DNA of 64,000 nucleotides from Icerya purchasi (GCA_039619475.1 CM077115.1:158199774-158263773), one strand, 5' to 3'. Counted from the stretch's first letter, positions 51,452-62,859 are shown. Translations and numbers: made by a program. The notes: a model not told the origin generated them from the sequence alone.

Positions 51452-52399
51452 GAGACAAACGATTACAGGGAGAAATAACACATAATGAAACAATTTGTTG
51501 TAATAAACAAATTTCCCAGATGCTAACCTGTAATTTGATTCCGTTACATATCTTTGACTTATAACGTGGTTTAGAATTCGTGGGGTTTTCTACTATACGT
51601 TTTTTACAATCGTTGTTTATCATGTGAAATTAAGTTCGTCGAATTCTAGTGAAGGTGCCAACGAAATTTAATGCTTCTTTTCCCCGTCTTTTATACTGCA
51701 GAGTTAAACGAAAATTTTTAAAATGATTTGACATTACGTTTAAGTTTTTACCAAATTTTTAAATTTTAATGTTTACTTTCATGAAATAAATATAGTTATC
51801 GCATTTACCCGTTTTAATTAAAAGCTGCATTTAACGCGGAATGTGTTATGTTATTATTAAAACATAATTTATAGATTTCGTTAGGAGGATTTAACTTTTA
51901 TTTATCCTCATATTTGTAGAATGTCTTAGTAATCTATAATGCACATTTATAAATTAAAATTTAATAATTTAAAAATAGTTAGATATGTTTCGAAAACATA
52001 TGCAAAGGTAATTGTTCAAGAATACGCATCGAATTGTTTTTTTCCAAATTTTTTACTCGGACTTTTTCTTTTATAATTATAATTTGTGTTTTACAGTAGT
52101 TGAAAGCATAGTTATTTATTTCAATGTGATTTTATTGTTAAATGTTGTATTAATATTATCCGAATTTAATTATTAAGTTAAACTTTTTTTGGGGGGAAGT
52201 TTAGTAAAAAATAAAATGAGCGCTATTAAAAAGGTTAAGTTTTTAAGTATAGATTTTCATATTTAAAATTATATTTACGTCATTACTCAGTAGGGTAATT
52301 AAAGAAAAAAAAAAAATACGAATGTATACGTGCATAAGTCGTCAAATACTCCTATAGCAATTTATTTCTTAAACATCATAGTACCTGTTCAGCAGTGTA
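51452..52399. other. Intergenic, nothing recognised
   Basis: AT-rich non-coding DNA between the palindrome and the decayed mariner. Confidence 0.5.
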
Positions 52400-53250
52400 T
52401 TAGGTATACAAGTATGAAATGCGGATTTTTTTTTCTCGAAAAAAATTGTTAAATTCGAAAAAATGATGGAAAGTGGTTTACGCAAAATATGCTTCATCGG
52501 CAGTTTCACAATTTTTTTTATTTTTCGGGCAAATTTGTGAATACCACACTAGTAAAAATCTTCCGATTTTTCTGTGAACCATTCATCGAGCCATTTTTTT
52601 ACATCTTTGTACGAACCAAAGCACTGCCCAGTAAGTGTATGACACATCGATGCAAACAAGTAGTAGTTGGAAGGAGCCAAGTCTGGTGATCTAGCTGCAT
52701 GAGCTAGCACTTCCGAATTAAGTGCTTTCAACGTGTGTTGCGAATCGATTTTGCTGTATGTGATGAAGCATGATGAAGATGATAAATATTCCGTCTTGCG
52801 GTTAACATGAATGGTGTGCCTGAGTTTACTGATGGTCTTTTCCGCTCGGGATTCTCAAAATAAATCCATTTTTCATTTCCAGTAATGATACGATGCGAAA
52901 ACAACGTTCTTTTGTATCGTTAGAACAAAATTTCGCGTACGTTTCTGCCCTTTTTCATCTGCTCCCGGGCAATCTATGTGGTACTCATCTGTTCACTTTC
53001 TGAATCTTTCCTATCACTTGTAGGTGATCGGAAAGCACTTGTTGACTAACGCTTAATTGCTCTACAAGCCGGTTTTTGTGTTTGTGCATCGTCTTCATCC
53101 GGTAATGCTTGCAATTCTGCATCTTTGTACCTTTTTGGAGATTTTCCGCGTTCCTTGTCAGCAACACTGAAATTACCACTTTAGAAATGCCGAGCTACAT
53201 CGGTGAATATCTTGTTCCTCAAAAACCGCATTTCATACTTATACATCTGA
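52400..53250 (-). mobile_element. Decayed mariner element, 851 bp, both TIRs
   Basis: The left end TTAGGTATACAAGTATGAAA (52400) and the right end, read as complement, TCAGATGTATAAGTATGAAA (53250 inward) go on into ATGCGG and a T run. Both are preceded by TA. That wording is typical of mellifera/mauritiana-type mariners. The element is shorter than the usual 1.3 kb because the start of the transposase gene is deleted. Confidence 0.8.
52460..53222 (-). pseudogene. Mariner transposase, frameshifted and truncated
   Basis: Minus strand, in order: FSVADKERGKSPKRYKDAE and LQALPDEDDAQTQ (HTH linker, near 53130), then VLSDHLQVIGKIQKVNRW(VPH) near 53000, RIVTGNEKW (about 52895, the first catalytic Asp changed to Asn), then ARSPDLAPSNYYLF (about 52680-52640, D replaced by N in the third catalytic position of SPDLAPSDYHLF). 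Frameshifts occur between these blocks. Two of three catalytic Asp are lost, so the protein is dead. Confidence 0.8.
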
Positions 53251-55012
53251 TATCTGTTCAATCATACAGGGGTTATGTACATTTTCAGTAGTGCGTTGAT
53301 GGTTTTGATATCAATTCTGTTGAAATTTATTTTAAGATTGCACGTTTTATGCTAACTTTGAGAAAAATTCTAGTTTAAGACCTCAAATTGTTTTAGACTT
53401 TATTCGTCACCATTTCCCGTCAAATGTTACACGGATTGCATAACCGATAGAATAACTAAATTTCTGATTTGTCAATTATCCAATATCCTTATATTTTTTT
53501 TAATATACATAAATTACGATTTTTGTATTGTGTTTCATATACTGATTATGAAATTATTCTAAATTCATAATCATTTTTTTTTTTCATTTGCTTATTGAAA
53601 TCTGCCAAAAAATTTCCTTTTCAGAAGCCTGGTTTATGTTTTACTCGTGATGTGATGCATTTTTTTACACCATACTAGTCCATAAGTGTACAAAAAACAA
53701 CTTGCTCACACTTTTTTTTTTTTTTTTTTTTTTTTTACACTTCACAATTAAAGAATGTGTTTAATGGTTTTCTTTAAATATGTTTTAGTCTGCTAATAAG
53801 AAATTTCGTTTTTTTCTTCTTTTTTACATTTACATATAGATATTTGCTCACTTTAGTTGAAAAATACTTTTTATATATATATTTATACAATGTTTCAATG
53901 TACATATTTTTTATTGTATTAAATGTTTGTGTGCTTGTTTTTCAATTATGTACATTTATGTTTTTACTCATTATATTAAAGACGTTTTATAACAATAAAT
54001 TGTGATTTATACGCAAGTAAGAACAAACATTTTCTAATTCAAATTTTCCGCGTTCGTATTTTTATATAAATGTTCTTTCGATGGAAATATTTCATATACT
54101 AAATATACACTTTATTCTAGTTTAGTGTAGAGAGAATTTTTCATTGTTTTTCTGTAAACTTGAAATTAATAAAAGAATTTGAAATAATGATTTCAGTACT
54201 GCTTGTTCTGATTGTTCAGTTACACCACAAAAACATTCCTCTCTTTTATTTAATAATGATGTATTTTAGGTAGCACATGTGTTAGGACGAAAATGCTGTC
54301 ATTTTTTATAAAATTAATTTGCGAAATTTAGGGATGCTTCATCCTGATTGAGTTAGATCAATGGTAGTTTCGGAATCGCTGGTAGTGTTAGTTGTTACTG
54401 GAATGTTTTTTTTTTTTTTTTTTTTTTTTTCTGGTTCATCAACTGTGGACATTAACCCGGCGCAAGTGATTTTTTTTTTTTTTTTTTTTGTATTTTCAAT
54501 ATGCAGTGCAAATTCGAACCAGCACCACTGCGTAACCAATTGCGCTGCGGTAATTCGCTACTGGAATGTTTATTAACTGGTATTTACGAAAAGAACGGAA
54601 AAGGATTGAACAAAGTTTGAAAAGCAATTAAAATTTGTTTGCGCAAGTAGCTCAGCAAATGGGATGGGGGCAGGCGCAAAAAAATGTTTTTCAAATAAAA
54701 ATTTGGAAAAACATCTTCGATAAAAAGAATGTGAAATGTATAATTTCTGGCTGACTATCGTTCTCCGAGTAGGAGAAAAGGCCGAAAAACTTGCAAAAAT
54801 CAACTGAGAAAAGGGAGGGAAATTTATTTGAAAAAGTGTAGTCACCTTATAGCATATTAAACACGATATTGTCCAAAAAGATTGAAATTTGCAAATGAAA
54901 AAAATGCAAGCAGAGGGTAGAGTGTCAATATTTCTTAAGCTGGGGACATATTTTTCAGCCGGAATCATCGCGGATCATCCAATATTTTTGTTGATGGAAT
55001 ATGGCAGATTAA
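53251..55012. other. Intergenic with poly-T runs and a SINE-like piece
   Basis: Long T runs at about 53709-53737, 54407-54431 and 54471-54490. At 54437-54456 TCATCAACTGTGGACATTAA resembles the 3' end phrase of the RNase H LINE (39.12 kb). At 54500-54560, on the minus strand, GCGCAATTGGTTACGCA and GGTTCGAATTT look like a compressed A and B box of a SINE head. Otherwise nothing. Confidence 0.4.
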
Positions 55013-55300
55013 GGAGGGAACCTGCTTTAGAAGATCAAAAAAATTGATTTTTTCTTTATTTCCTAAATCGATAGATAAACTATCTAAGAATATATTCACA
55101 GAGTCACAGATGTCAATTCGAAGTACTTTTGGAGATACAAAGCTAGATGAGCAGGTATACGCGCGTTCAGCCAGGCTTGGGCGCTTTTTCTGTCCTTCTA
55201 TCTTCTACTCTGTTATAACAGTTGTCTGTGCACGTTTTTCTACTTTAAGCTTCTAGCATGAACGGCCAGTTTTGATCCGATTCTGGGCATCGTCAAACGT

Positions 55301-57392
55301 CATGGCAAGCTATCCAAAAGGTGAAAAGTCAACTTTCAAACGGGCTTCAAAGCCGCGTAAACGAAGATTTCACGGTAATCGATTTACATGTAAAGACAGT
55401 GAAGACTTGTATGCGAGTGTTGGCGCGAAAAATTGTCAATTGCCAACTACGAGAATATAACCTTCATTGTTATCGCATTATCGAAATCTTGACATTTTTT
55501 CGTACGAGTACTGGTACTGTAGTCTGCAGATCGCGCAAACAAAATATTAAATTTGAAGAGGCTTAAGTTTCAAATTGTTTTATCGTGTATACGCGGTCGA
55601 AGGAAAATTAATTTAGGACCGTTACTAAACACCGGTTACGAAATAAACAGACGGATCGTGTTCGTTATGAGGTTACTTGGTATTTCACGAGAAAGCATCA
55701 GTGTATTTTGTGGCCTCATGAACCTGTGCCAAGGGCTGACGAAATCAACGTATGATCAAATAGTGCAGTACCTTTACTCAGCGTCGAAATCGATGTTTGA
55801 GAAGGCCAGTGAGAAAGCTGTCAAAGAAGAGCGGGAAAAAATATGGAAAAGGAAAAATCGAAACTCATTTGAAAGTGTCCGGTGATGGATTCTGCAAAAA
55901 ACGTGGCTTTACCTCACTGTACGGTGTGACAACTTTCATTGCACACTACTCCGGCAAAGTAATCGACCTTATTGTAAAAAAATTGGTTGCCTGTAAAGTC
56001 GGTATACGGGCGAAAGTTTTACGTGACAACGACTTTGAGTGGTAAAATTTTGTTAATATGAAATTCAGTGCGAGATTCTTTGTATAAATTAATGTTTTAA
56101 ATATAATTCTTTGTATAAATAAATGTTTTAAATTGTTACTATTATTTCATCCTTCTTCCTACTATACGAGTGAATATTCACATTAAAATTATTTTACCAC
56201 TCAAAGTCGTTGTCACGTAAAACTTTCGCCCGTATACCGACTTTACAGGCAACCAATTTTTTTTAAAATGTCTGTCTCTCTCCCTCTTAGGCGGGCTAAC
56301 CATGCCCGAGTGGAAGGGACGCGTGCCTCTCAGTCGCTCTCATTGTGAGCGCATAACGTGAGCGGAGCGTAACGCAGTTTCTTCAAGTGTCACCCGGCAA
56401 ACCAATTTATAAGACGTTGTCACGTCAAAATGCATATTGTCACACATGTACCTTATCAAAAAAAAAAAAAAAAAAAAACATTAAATAATGACGAATTTGA
56501 AGTGGTATGAAGATCACAAAGAATCATGCTTCTCAAATCATGAAGGCTCAGTAGGGAAGATCTCCTAGATTCTATAATGGAAATGTTTTTGAGATCCGAA
56601 GAAAAATTCGGTGTGAAGTATATCAATTACATCGGGTGTGATACCAATTCCAAAACTTTTGCGGGTTTTTGATAAAAAATCCTTCAGGTGATGATTGTTC
56701 GTTACAAAAAGTGAGTGTGTGGACGCGTACAAAAACGAATGGGTATGCGTCTCCGAAATACAAGGAAGAAAGAGAAGCTCGGTGGTGAAAAATGACTAAC
56801 GGAAGGCATCATAAAAAATTTATTATGGTTTGGTAATTAGAAGACATATTGATTCAGTTCATGAAATGAAAAAAGCTGTGATAGCAACGCTAGATCATTA
56901 TTGTTCCACAGACAAATCCCCTTGACATGAAAATTGTCCAACAGGCATTACTACGATCTTTTAAGCATCCTGCTCGATTGATTGATGAAAAAATTGAAAA
57001 GCATTTTTGCTCGATTTATGAAGAACTATCAAATTACCTTTTAACGAGGTGCTTAGGCGGTAATATGCAAAATTCAAACGGGTCGTTCAACTCGATGGTC
57101 TGGCGCATCAACCCGAAGCACTTGTATTCCGGCCTTAAAAGTCGTTGAAATAGCCGCCTACCTGGCTGAAGCCGAATGATATTCAGCGATTTTGAATACC
57201 ATGCAGTTGCTGCATTTGATTATTGGCCAGCAATACAAAATGTTTGGTGATACCGCTCATGCGTAACGGATCGAAAGGGAGAACAGGCGCCAGTCACTTA
57301 GCATTAATGGGGCTCGTATGGCTTGTAGACTTGACAAATGCATCAGAATGAGTTTTTTGAAGTATCAGAAGGACTACTGCATATAGGAATAG
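55301..57392 (+). pseudogene. Mutator-like transposase, interrupted and frameshifted
   Basis: Begins ATG at 55301 with a basic segment (RKRRFHGNRFT) as in the arthropod Mutator-like transposase group. It goes on in other frames with LNTGYEINRRIVFVMRLLGI (about 55628), FCGLMNL, then VSGDGFCKKRGFTSLYGVTT (about 55876-55935; GDGxWxKRG is a family hallmark) and GKVIDLIVK. After the inserted element NAYCHTCTLSKK resumes at 56431, then VHEMKKAVIATLDHY (56859), then IYEELSNYLLTRCLGG, MQNSNGSFNSMVWRINPK (about 57067-57120; family NSNESFN) and a tail near 57380. Multiple frameshifts, stops and a 20-base A run at 56459-56479 show it is dead. Plus strand. Confidence 0.75.
55983..56426 (-). mobile_element. 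Helentron-like non-autonomous copy nested in transposase
   Basis: The same build as 46720-47173 but inverted: the 5' block at 56426-56270, the 3' block at 56262-56045 and the inverted end at 56045-55983. It splits the Mutator-like frame between GTAAAAA and AAAATGCATATTG. Taking it out restores I-V-K-N-A-Y-C-H in one frame, so the empty site is known to within the A run (T/T on the element's strand). Very similar to the 46.7-kb copy, so fairly young. Confidence 0.8.
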
Positions 57393-58021
57393 CTGATTAG
57401 CCAATCATTAATGTAATAAAGATTTATATTTTCATTTACTGAAAACTTTGAAATGCGTTTTCTCGAGTTTTAATTTTTTCGATTATTTTTAATTGGCGGG
57501 CGCGAAAGCAAAAAAACAAAAAGGATTAATTGACTTGAATTAAAATTTATTCTCTTCAGTATTGAATTCTCTTCTGTGTAAACTAACAAAATTGTTAAAA
57601 AAGTATTTTTAGAGACCTTTTACACAACCTAAAGTAATTTTTTTCCTGTTGAAAAAACACTTTCTTCTTTTCAAGCATGAAAAAGTCGTAATTTCCCGAT
57701 TTTTTTTAATTTTTCTTAGTTCACCTAGAAGAAAAATGTATGATAATTGGAAGTTTATTTGGCTTTTATATTTCTGACAAAAATTACAAACTGCATCTTT
57801 CCCGTGTCAATGCGAACTACAGTAGCGAGACGTTCTAGGAAAAGGCTTATTGCTCAACGGTTTATTATTATATCTAGTTAATAAAAATTATTTTTACACT
57901 TTAGATACATAGGAAAATATACTCCGCGGTTTGCTGAGCTAAGTAGTTTTTTTCTTTTTCAAAAAAAAAAAAAAAAATCCTCAAAAAAACCTTTTTGGGT
58001 CTCCTAAAACAGGGTCCTTCC

Positions 58022-58719
58022 GTCAAAGGGGAAACTGAAATTACCTCTTAACTAATTTTAGTGCGTCTAATGACTGATAAGCAGGTTTAAAGAGTAGCAT
58101 GGTCTGCTTTTTAAAACGCTGGTAGATGAAAAAGTTGAGGAAAGTACAAAAGGTGGTTAGAAAATGTGCACATTTCTGTTGGAGGGTTGCGTTGCAAATG
58201 AAACGGTACTACTTTTTAGCGTTTTCTGCCTAATAAAACTTGTGCCTAATAGAAAGGAAGGACATTTGATCACGATGAAAAATATTGCAAGAACACAAAC
58301 TTATTGTGATTTTTGGCGTTAACAGTGACATAGGTAATAGAAAAGTATCAATTGCGGCAGGAAAATCTGCGAAACTAGGACGTCTTAAAAATGTGAGAAT
58401 AGTGGATTTTTGTTTCTTAAGTAAACAAATGAAAACGAAACACAGGAAAATTAATTTTTTTCGTAAATAACTGTACGAAATATTCCAAGGATGTACATTT
58501 TTTCTTACGGATGTTGTGCAATATTTGGCCAACTGCACACGTATGCAGAGTCTTATAGCCGTTCAGCTTGGGAATTTGTCTAAAGTTTAAAAGCGTTGCG
58601 TAGGGAATATTTATTTTTTTTTGTGCATAAAACGGAATTATTTTGGAAAAACGTTTTTTCTCAACATAAAACGTGATTTAAAAACTTTTTCTTAAAGAAC
58701 GATTGTCTTTTCTTTTTTC
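58022..58719. other. Intergenic, nothing recognised
   Basis: AT-rich non-coding DNA with chance ORFs (e.g. 58230-58538) of no recognisable family. Confidence 0.5.
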
Positions 58720-60380
58720 TTTATGGGCGCGCCAGCTACATTGACCCAACAACAGGAAAAGCTAAGCTATAAAACTAAATAGCTAGGCGGTCAGAAACGG
58801 ACGCAACAAAGGACAGCATTGCAGACACCACAGAAGATGAAGGAAAGAAGAGGATAAAGAAAGCGTTATAGGGAGCAGGGAGGCCTAATGTCAAGAGCTG
58901 CCTGTATAAAAGGGAGCGTTCACTAAGAAGAGCAGGGCAGTCGAAAAAAATGTGATCAGCACCACATATACGAAGAGGATCACAATCGTGAAGAGAACAA
59001 TAAAGAGACGGCAACAGAGCAAATCGAAAGTGAGAAGAGTGGAGTAGAGAATGATCCGCAGACGAATTAGGGAGACAATAGAGGAGCGACGATCGAAAGG
59101 AATAGAATGAACCCAAGACAGGGAACGAGGAATCGGCTGAATAAGGCGGTAATGCAAATGACGATTAGAAAATGGGAAGGGATAAATGTCCTGCTAAAGT
59201 CTAGCGTGATTGGAGGTGAATAAGGAAAGGATGTCTGAAGAAGGGAAATAGTTGAGGAATGAATCAAGGTGGACAGCAGGGCGAGCTAAAGAGTCAACTG
59301 CGTCGGAATGACTGGCAATCCATAAAAAATCAATAAGAATAGAGTGGGATGACTGTAAAGTGGAGGTAAGAGAACAAATTGAGAGAATAGTGCCATCAGA
59401 GGAATGTGAAGCAAGAGAGGATATGGCTTGAAGGTCGCCTTTAGAGTCTGAAATGATGAGGAATTGAGAAAGCGCGCTTGAAGAGGAAATAAAAGAGATA
59501 GCCTGAAGAATGGCGATCGATTTGGCAGAACAGATAGAGCAGAAGGAAAGAAGCCCGAAGGACTCAGAATGCCGAAGCGACGGAGCAGTAAACGCACCAC
59601 CCACGCCATCCTCGCTCCTGGAACCATCGGTAAAGATCAATACATGAGCAGGAAAAGAGGAATTTAATAAATGTCGTGAGAGGAGGTATGAGCCCGAAGT
59701 GGGAGAGGGGAGAATTTGATCTGGTGAAGTCATGAGAGAAGTAAGGGAGAGTGTTATAGGAGAAAACAACAGGAAAAAAATTAGAAAGACGGGCAGCAAT
59801 GAGTGACAAGATTGTGATTTTATAAAGATAAGAAGAAATAAGTTTGATCGAGGAGATGAGGAGACGAGGAGACGTTTAATTAGGAAGCGATACTTAAGCT
59901 GAAAACGGTAGTGGTGGGGTAGCGGATTCTGATAAAACTGCGAGAATAGGGGAGGATTTCAAAGCTCCAATGCACAAACGGAGGCAAGAGTTCTGGATTG
60001 CGTCAAGTTTAGAGAGGAGAGATTTAGAAGAATTATCGTAGATAAAGGAATAGTAGTTGAGCTTGGATGAAATAATAGCTTTGAAAAGAATTAGAAGAAT
60101 AAGCGGATCGTCTCCCCATCTGAGGAGAGAAAGAGATTTAAGGAGATTAAGTCTTTTACGAGGGGAATTATGAAGAAAAGAATGTAAGGCGGCTATTCAA
60201 AAAAAAAAAGGCCAAGATAGCAACGGGAATAAGAATATCAGATAAACTGATGCCAGGTAGAACACGTTTAAAGGGGTGGAGAGAAAAAATGATACGACTA
60301 GGTAGGGGAAAGAGAGAGGTGAAGACGGGAAAGGGAATTATTAAAGATAGACAGCGAATTATTCAACTTATCGCTCATGG
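58720..60380 (-). pseudogene. RNase H LINE, ORF2 from post-RT region to 3' end
   Basis: Minus strand, from 60380 down: LPGISLSDILIPVA, then LLRWGDDPLILLILFKAI (about 60120-60070), LDAIQNSCLRLCIGALKSSP (about 60000-59950), the RT-to-RNase H linker. Next LIFTDGSRSEDGVGGAF (about 59640-59590), LIISDSKGDLQAISS (about 59460) and LWIASHSDAVDSLA (about 59320-59280). In the last the expected H-x-G-I-x-GNE is replaced by a shorter HSDAVDS, a deletion of the GNE motif. The knuckle LHDCDPLRICGADHIFFDCP (about 58985-58930) closes ORF2 near 58775. One or two frameshifts only; the youngest copy of this family in the window, but without RT and endonuclease. A short 3' UTR with an A-rich end near 58720. Confidence 0.8.
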
Positions 60381-60529
60381 TAAAGGTAATTAATCTTTAC
60401 AATACAATTTGTTTTTAATTTTTAGGGCTCTCCAACAAAGGGTATTATTAACCCGTATTCGAAAATAAACAAAGAAAAACCGACAAAAACTATATTATTT
60501 ATTTAATCTCGTGCGCGGTCAGCCATAGC

Positions 60530-60930
60530 GGTAATGAAGTATGCAAGAGGAGGAACAACAAAAGGCAGTGGAACTGAAAGAACTGATACAGCACTATAAG
60601 GAGTAAGAGTATTAAGTTTAAGGAATTATGAGTAAAGAATGGAACGCTCGGATGACAGAGCGGAACATTCGAATTGTAGTAGAATTACATTCTTGATTAA
60701 CAGTGGGAGGATGCGAAGGACAAAAAGGAGAGCCTGTAAGTGAAAAACGATTGTTAAATGAAAGAAGGAGACTATGATTTAAATGCAATCGACATAAGTC
60801 AGAAATAATGTAGTGTCGCAAAGAGGGGAAGTTATGAAACCAAGAATAAGAAGGAATAACGAATTAAAAAGAAAGATAAAAGGAAAACTGATTAGAAAAG
60901 TATGAGTCTGACAAAAATTTAAAATGGTAT
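60530..60930 (-). pseudogene. RNase H LINE, C-terminal knuckle fragment
   Basis: Minus strand: LRHYIISDLCRLHLNHSLLL and FSLTGSPFCPSHPPTVNQ (about 60830-60700), then in another frame FECSALSSERSILYS and a stop near 60620. It matches the end of the copies at 34.4 and 58.9 kb (FFQC...ERSALYS, FFDCP...ERSLLYR). Lies head-to-tail behind the longer copy and is a separate insertion or a duplicated 3' end. Confidence 0.7.
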
Positions 60931-61512
60931 TTCTTAGACATTAGAAGTATGCTATTGGTTGTGTATTTGTCAATGGAAATTCTATTAACAGCTGCATCAC
61001 ACGACAACTATCACAAATTTTCAATTATAATATACATTCAGCTTTTTTTTTTTCCACCTGTTTATTAATACATAATTGAGTATATTATTTCCTTCCCGCG
61101 TTTGTCGCTTTTTTTTTTCCAATCCCTTAGAAAACAGTTGCCGTCGGTTTTTATGTTCCATATATACTTTTTAAAATATGAAAGATCATTCTGAGGTTTT
61201 GTAAATTAAAATGTAGTATTATATATCCATTTAAATAACAATAAAAGAAGTCTATTTTTAGTTGTTTGTTTCACTTTCATTTTTATTTAATTTATAAAAA
61301 TGCAGTGTGAGTAATGAGCGATATCACTTTTATCTCTGTTTCTGCCGATTATCAAAGTTTTATAAAATTTTTGATATCTTTTAATTTTTGCCACTTCCAG
61401 GTTTGTCTCTCCGAGTTTATTATTATCGTTATTATTTCTTAAAAATTGTGCATGAAAAAAAAAAAAGGGAAAAAATCGTGTTTTCTCACTTTTTTAATAT
61501 ATTTAGGTAGTA
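60931..61512. other. Intergenic, nothing recognised
   Basis: AT-rich, homopolymer runs, no coding signal. Confidence 0.5.
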
Positions 61513-62859
61513 CGAGGGGCGTTTCAAAAGTCATTGCCAGGGGTCTGTAACTCCGCTTCTAGGAGGGGTGGGGGGAACGCGCGACCAAGCATTATGTTCG
61601 GGAGAGTTGTACCAGTTTGTATACAAAATTTCGTTGTGATTGGTTCAGTGGTTATCGCGTTAATTGATAAAAAGTATGGATTGCCACTAGAGTGCGCGTC
61701 CGGTTCTTGTGAACAACGCGCCGTCGTTCGTTTCCTCGCCGCGGAAAAAATTTCGTCCGAAAACATTCACGAACGCTTAAAAAATGTGTACGGAGATGCA
61801 GCAATGCCAGCCCGAACCGTTAGATCTTGGATAGAGCGGTTTAAAAGCGGCCGCGTGAAGATTCACGACGAGGACCGAAGTGGGAGGCCGAGTGACGCGG
61901 TGAACGACGAGACAACATCAGCTGTTTTCAAGTTGTTCGAGAGGGACCGGCGGTACACGATTACCGAAATGCAACGAATGTTATCGGACGAGTTTTTAAT
62001 CGACGTTTCACGTGCTTCCATCTCTCGGGTGCTGAAGGAAGCTGGCTTTACGAAAATCTGCGCGCGTTGGGTCCCTCGTTTACTGACAGACGATCACCGC
62101 AAACAGAGACTGAACGCCGCACTTTCGTTCCTTTTGCGGTACCACGAAGATCCGGGCATCCTTTCTCGCATTGTTACAGGTGATGAGACTTGGGTACATT
62201 ATGTTACACCCGAAACAAAAGTCGCTAGTAAGGTCTGGAAGACGAAAGATGAGCCAACACCGAAAAAAGCGAAAATCGAAAAGTCCGCTCACAAGCTCAT
62301 GGTAACCGTCTTTTGGGATGCCAAAGGTGTACTGTTAATCGATTTCATGGATCGAGGGGCTACAATAAACTCAGAAGGATACTGTGAAACCTTGGACAAG
62401 CTGCGGAGAGCGATTAAAAACAAACGACCGGGACTTTTGAAACAAAAACCAATCCTTTTTCATGACAACGCGCGCCCTCACAGCTCGCGCGCCACCCTCT
62501 CCCACCTCGAAAAATTCAAATGGGACATTTTCCAGCATCCTCCATATTCGCCCGACCTCGCGCCATCCGATTTTCATCTGTTTCCAAAACTGAAATCATT
62601 TTTAGGATCAAAACGCTGCAGCAACGACGACGAATTGAAGTCGACTGTCACCGCCTGGCTACAAAATTTGGACGGTGAGACGTACCGTGTCGGAATAGAA
62701 AAGCTGGTGTCGCGTTACGATAAATGTTTAAATATTGATGGTGATTATGTAGAAAAATAGAGAATTTTGTCTAGTTTTTGATGGTATTTTTTTCAAATTT
62801 TTATCTCGATGTGGAGCGAAGTTACAGACCCCTGGCAATGACTTTTGAAACGACCCTCG
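61513..62859 (+). mobile_element. Apparently intact mariner, 1347 bp
   Basis: The left end CGAGGGGCGTTTCAAAAGTC (61513) and the right end, read as complement, CGAGGGTCGTTTCAAAAGTC (62859 inward) agree over about 43 bases with two differences. TA flanks both sides (61511-61512, 62860-62861), the mariner target duplication. The transposase frame is open throughout. Length, TIR, target and ORF are all as in complete mariners. Confidence 0.93.
61594..62760 (+). CDS. Mariner transposase, 388 aa, DD34D, open
   Basis: Cuts the element out and inserts it at TA, in the nucleus. The open frame begins upstream in the TIR, but the first ATG is at 61594. This gives about 40 residues more than the usual 345, so the native start may be elsewhere or non-AUG. 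From about residue 41 the family pattern is complete: EQRAVVRFLAAE and RLKNVYGDAA (first helix-turn-helix), SWIERFKSGR, DEDRSGRPSD, then SRVLKEAGFTK (second helix-turn-helix) and RWVPRLLTD (the WVPHEL box, varied). Catalytic triad: VTGDETWVHY, LFHDNARPH, and YSPDLAPSDFHLF with 34 residues between the second and third Asp. No stop or frameshift up to TAG at 62760. It is GC-richer than the surrounding DNA. Probably active or recently so; horizontal transfer is common in this family. Confidence 0.93.
   Translation: MFGRVVPVCIQNFVVIGSVVIALIDKKYGLPLECASGSCEQRAVVRFLAAEKISSENIHERLKNVYGDAAMPARTVRSWIERFKSGRVKIHDEDRSGRPSDAVNDETTSAVFKLFERDRRYTITEMQRMLSDEFLIDVSRASISRVLKEAGFTKICARWVPRLLTDDHRKQRLNAALSFLLRYHEDPGILSRIVTGDETWVHYVTPETKVASKVWKTKDEPTPKKAKIEKSAHKLMVTVFWDAKGVLLIDFMDRGATINSEGYCETLDKLRRAIKNKRPGLLKQKPILFHDNARPHSSRATLSHLEKFKWDIFQHPPYSPDLAPSDFHLFPKLKSFLGSKRCSNDDELKSTVTAWLQNLDGETYRVGIEKLVSRYDKCLNIDGDYVEK

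Larger units (their letters stand above)
55013..58021 (+). mobile_element. Mutator-like element with nested insertion
   Basis: The left end GGAGGGAACCTGCTTTAGAA (55013) and the right end, read as complement, GGAAGGACCCTGTTTTAGGA (58021 inward), both running into A-rich parts, form diverged TIRs. Between them lies a Mutator-like transposase pseudogene, broken by a Helentron-like copy at 55983-56426. A target duplication could not be found; the ends are too old or the boundary is off by some bases. Confidence 0.65.

Noticed and set aside
54339..54576. ORFs on both strands over 54.3-54.6 kb
   Set aside because: Made of poly-Lys/poly-Phe from the poly-T runs.
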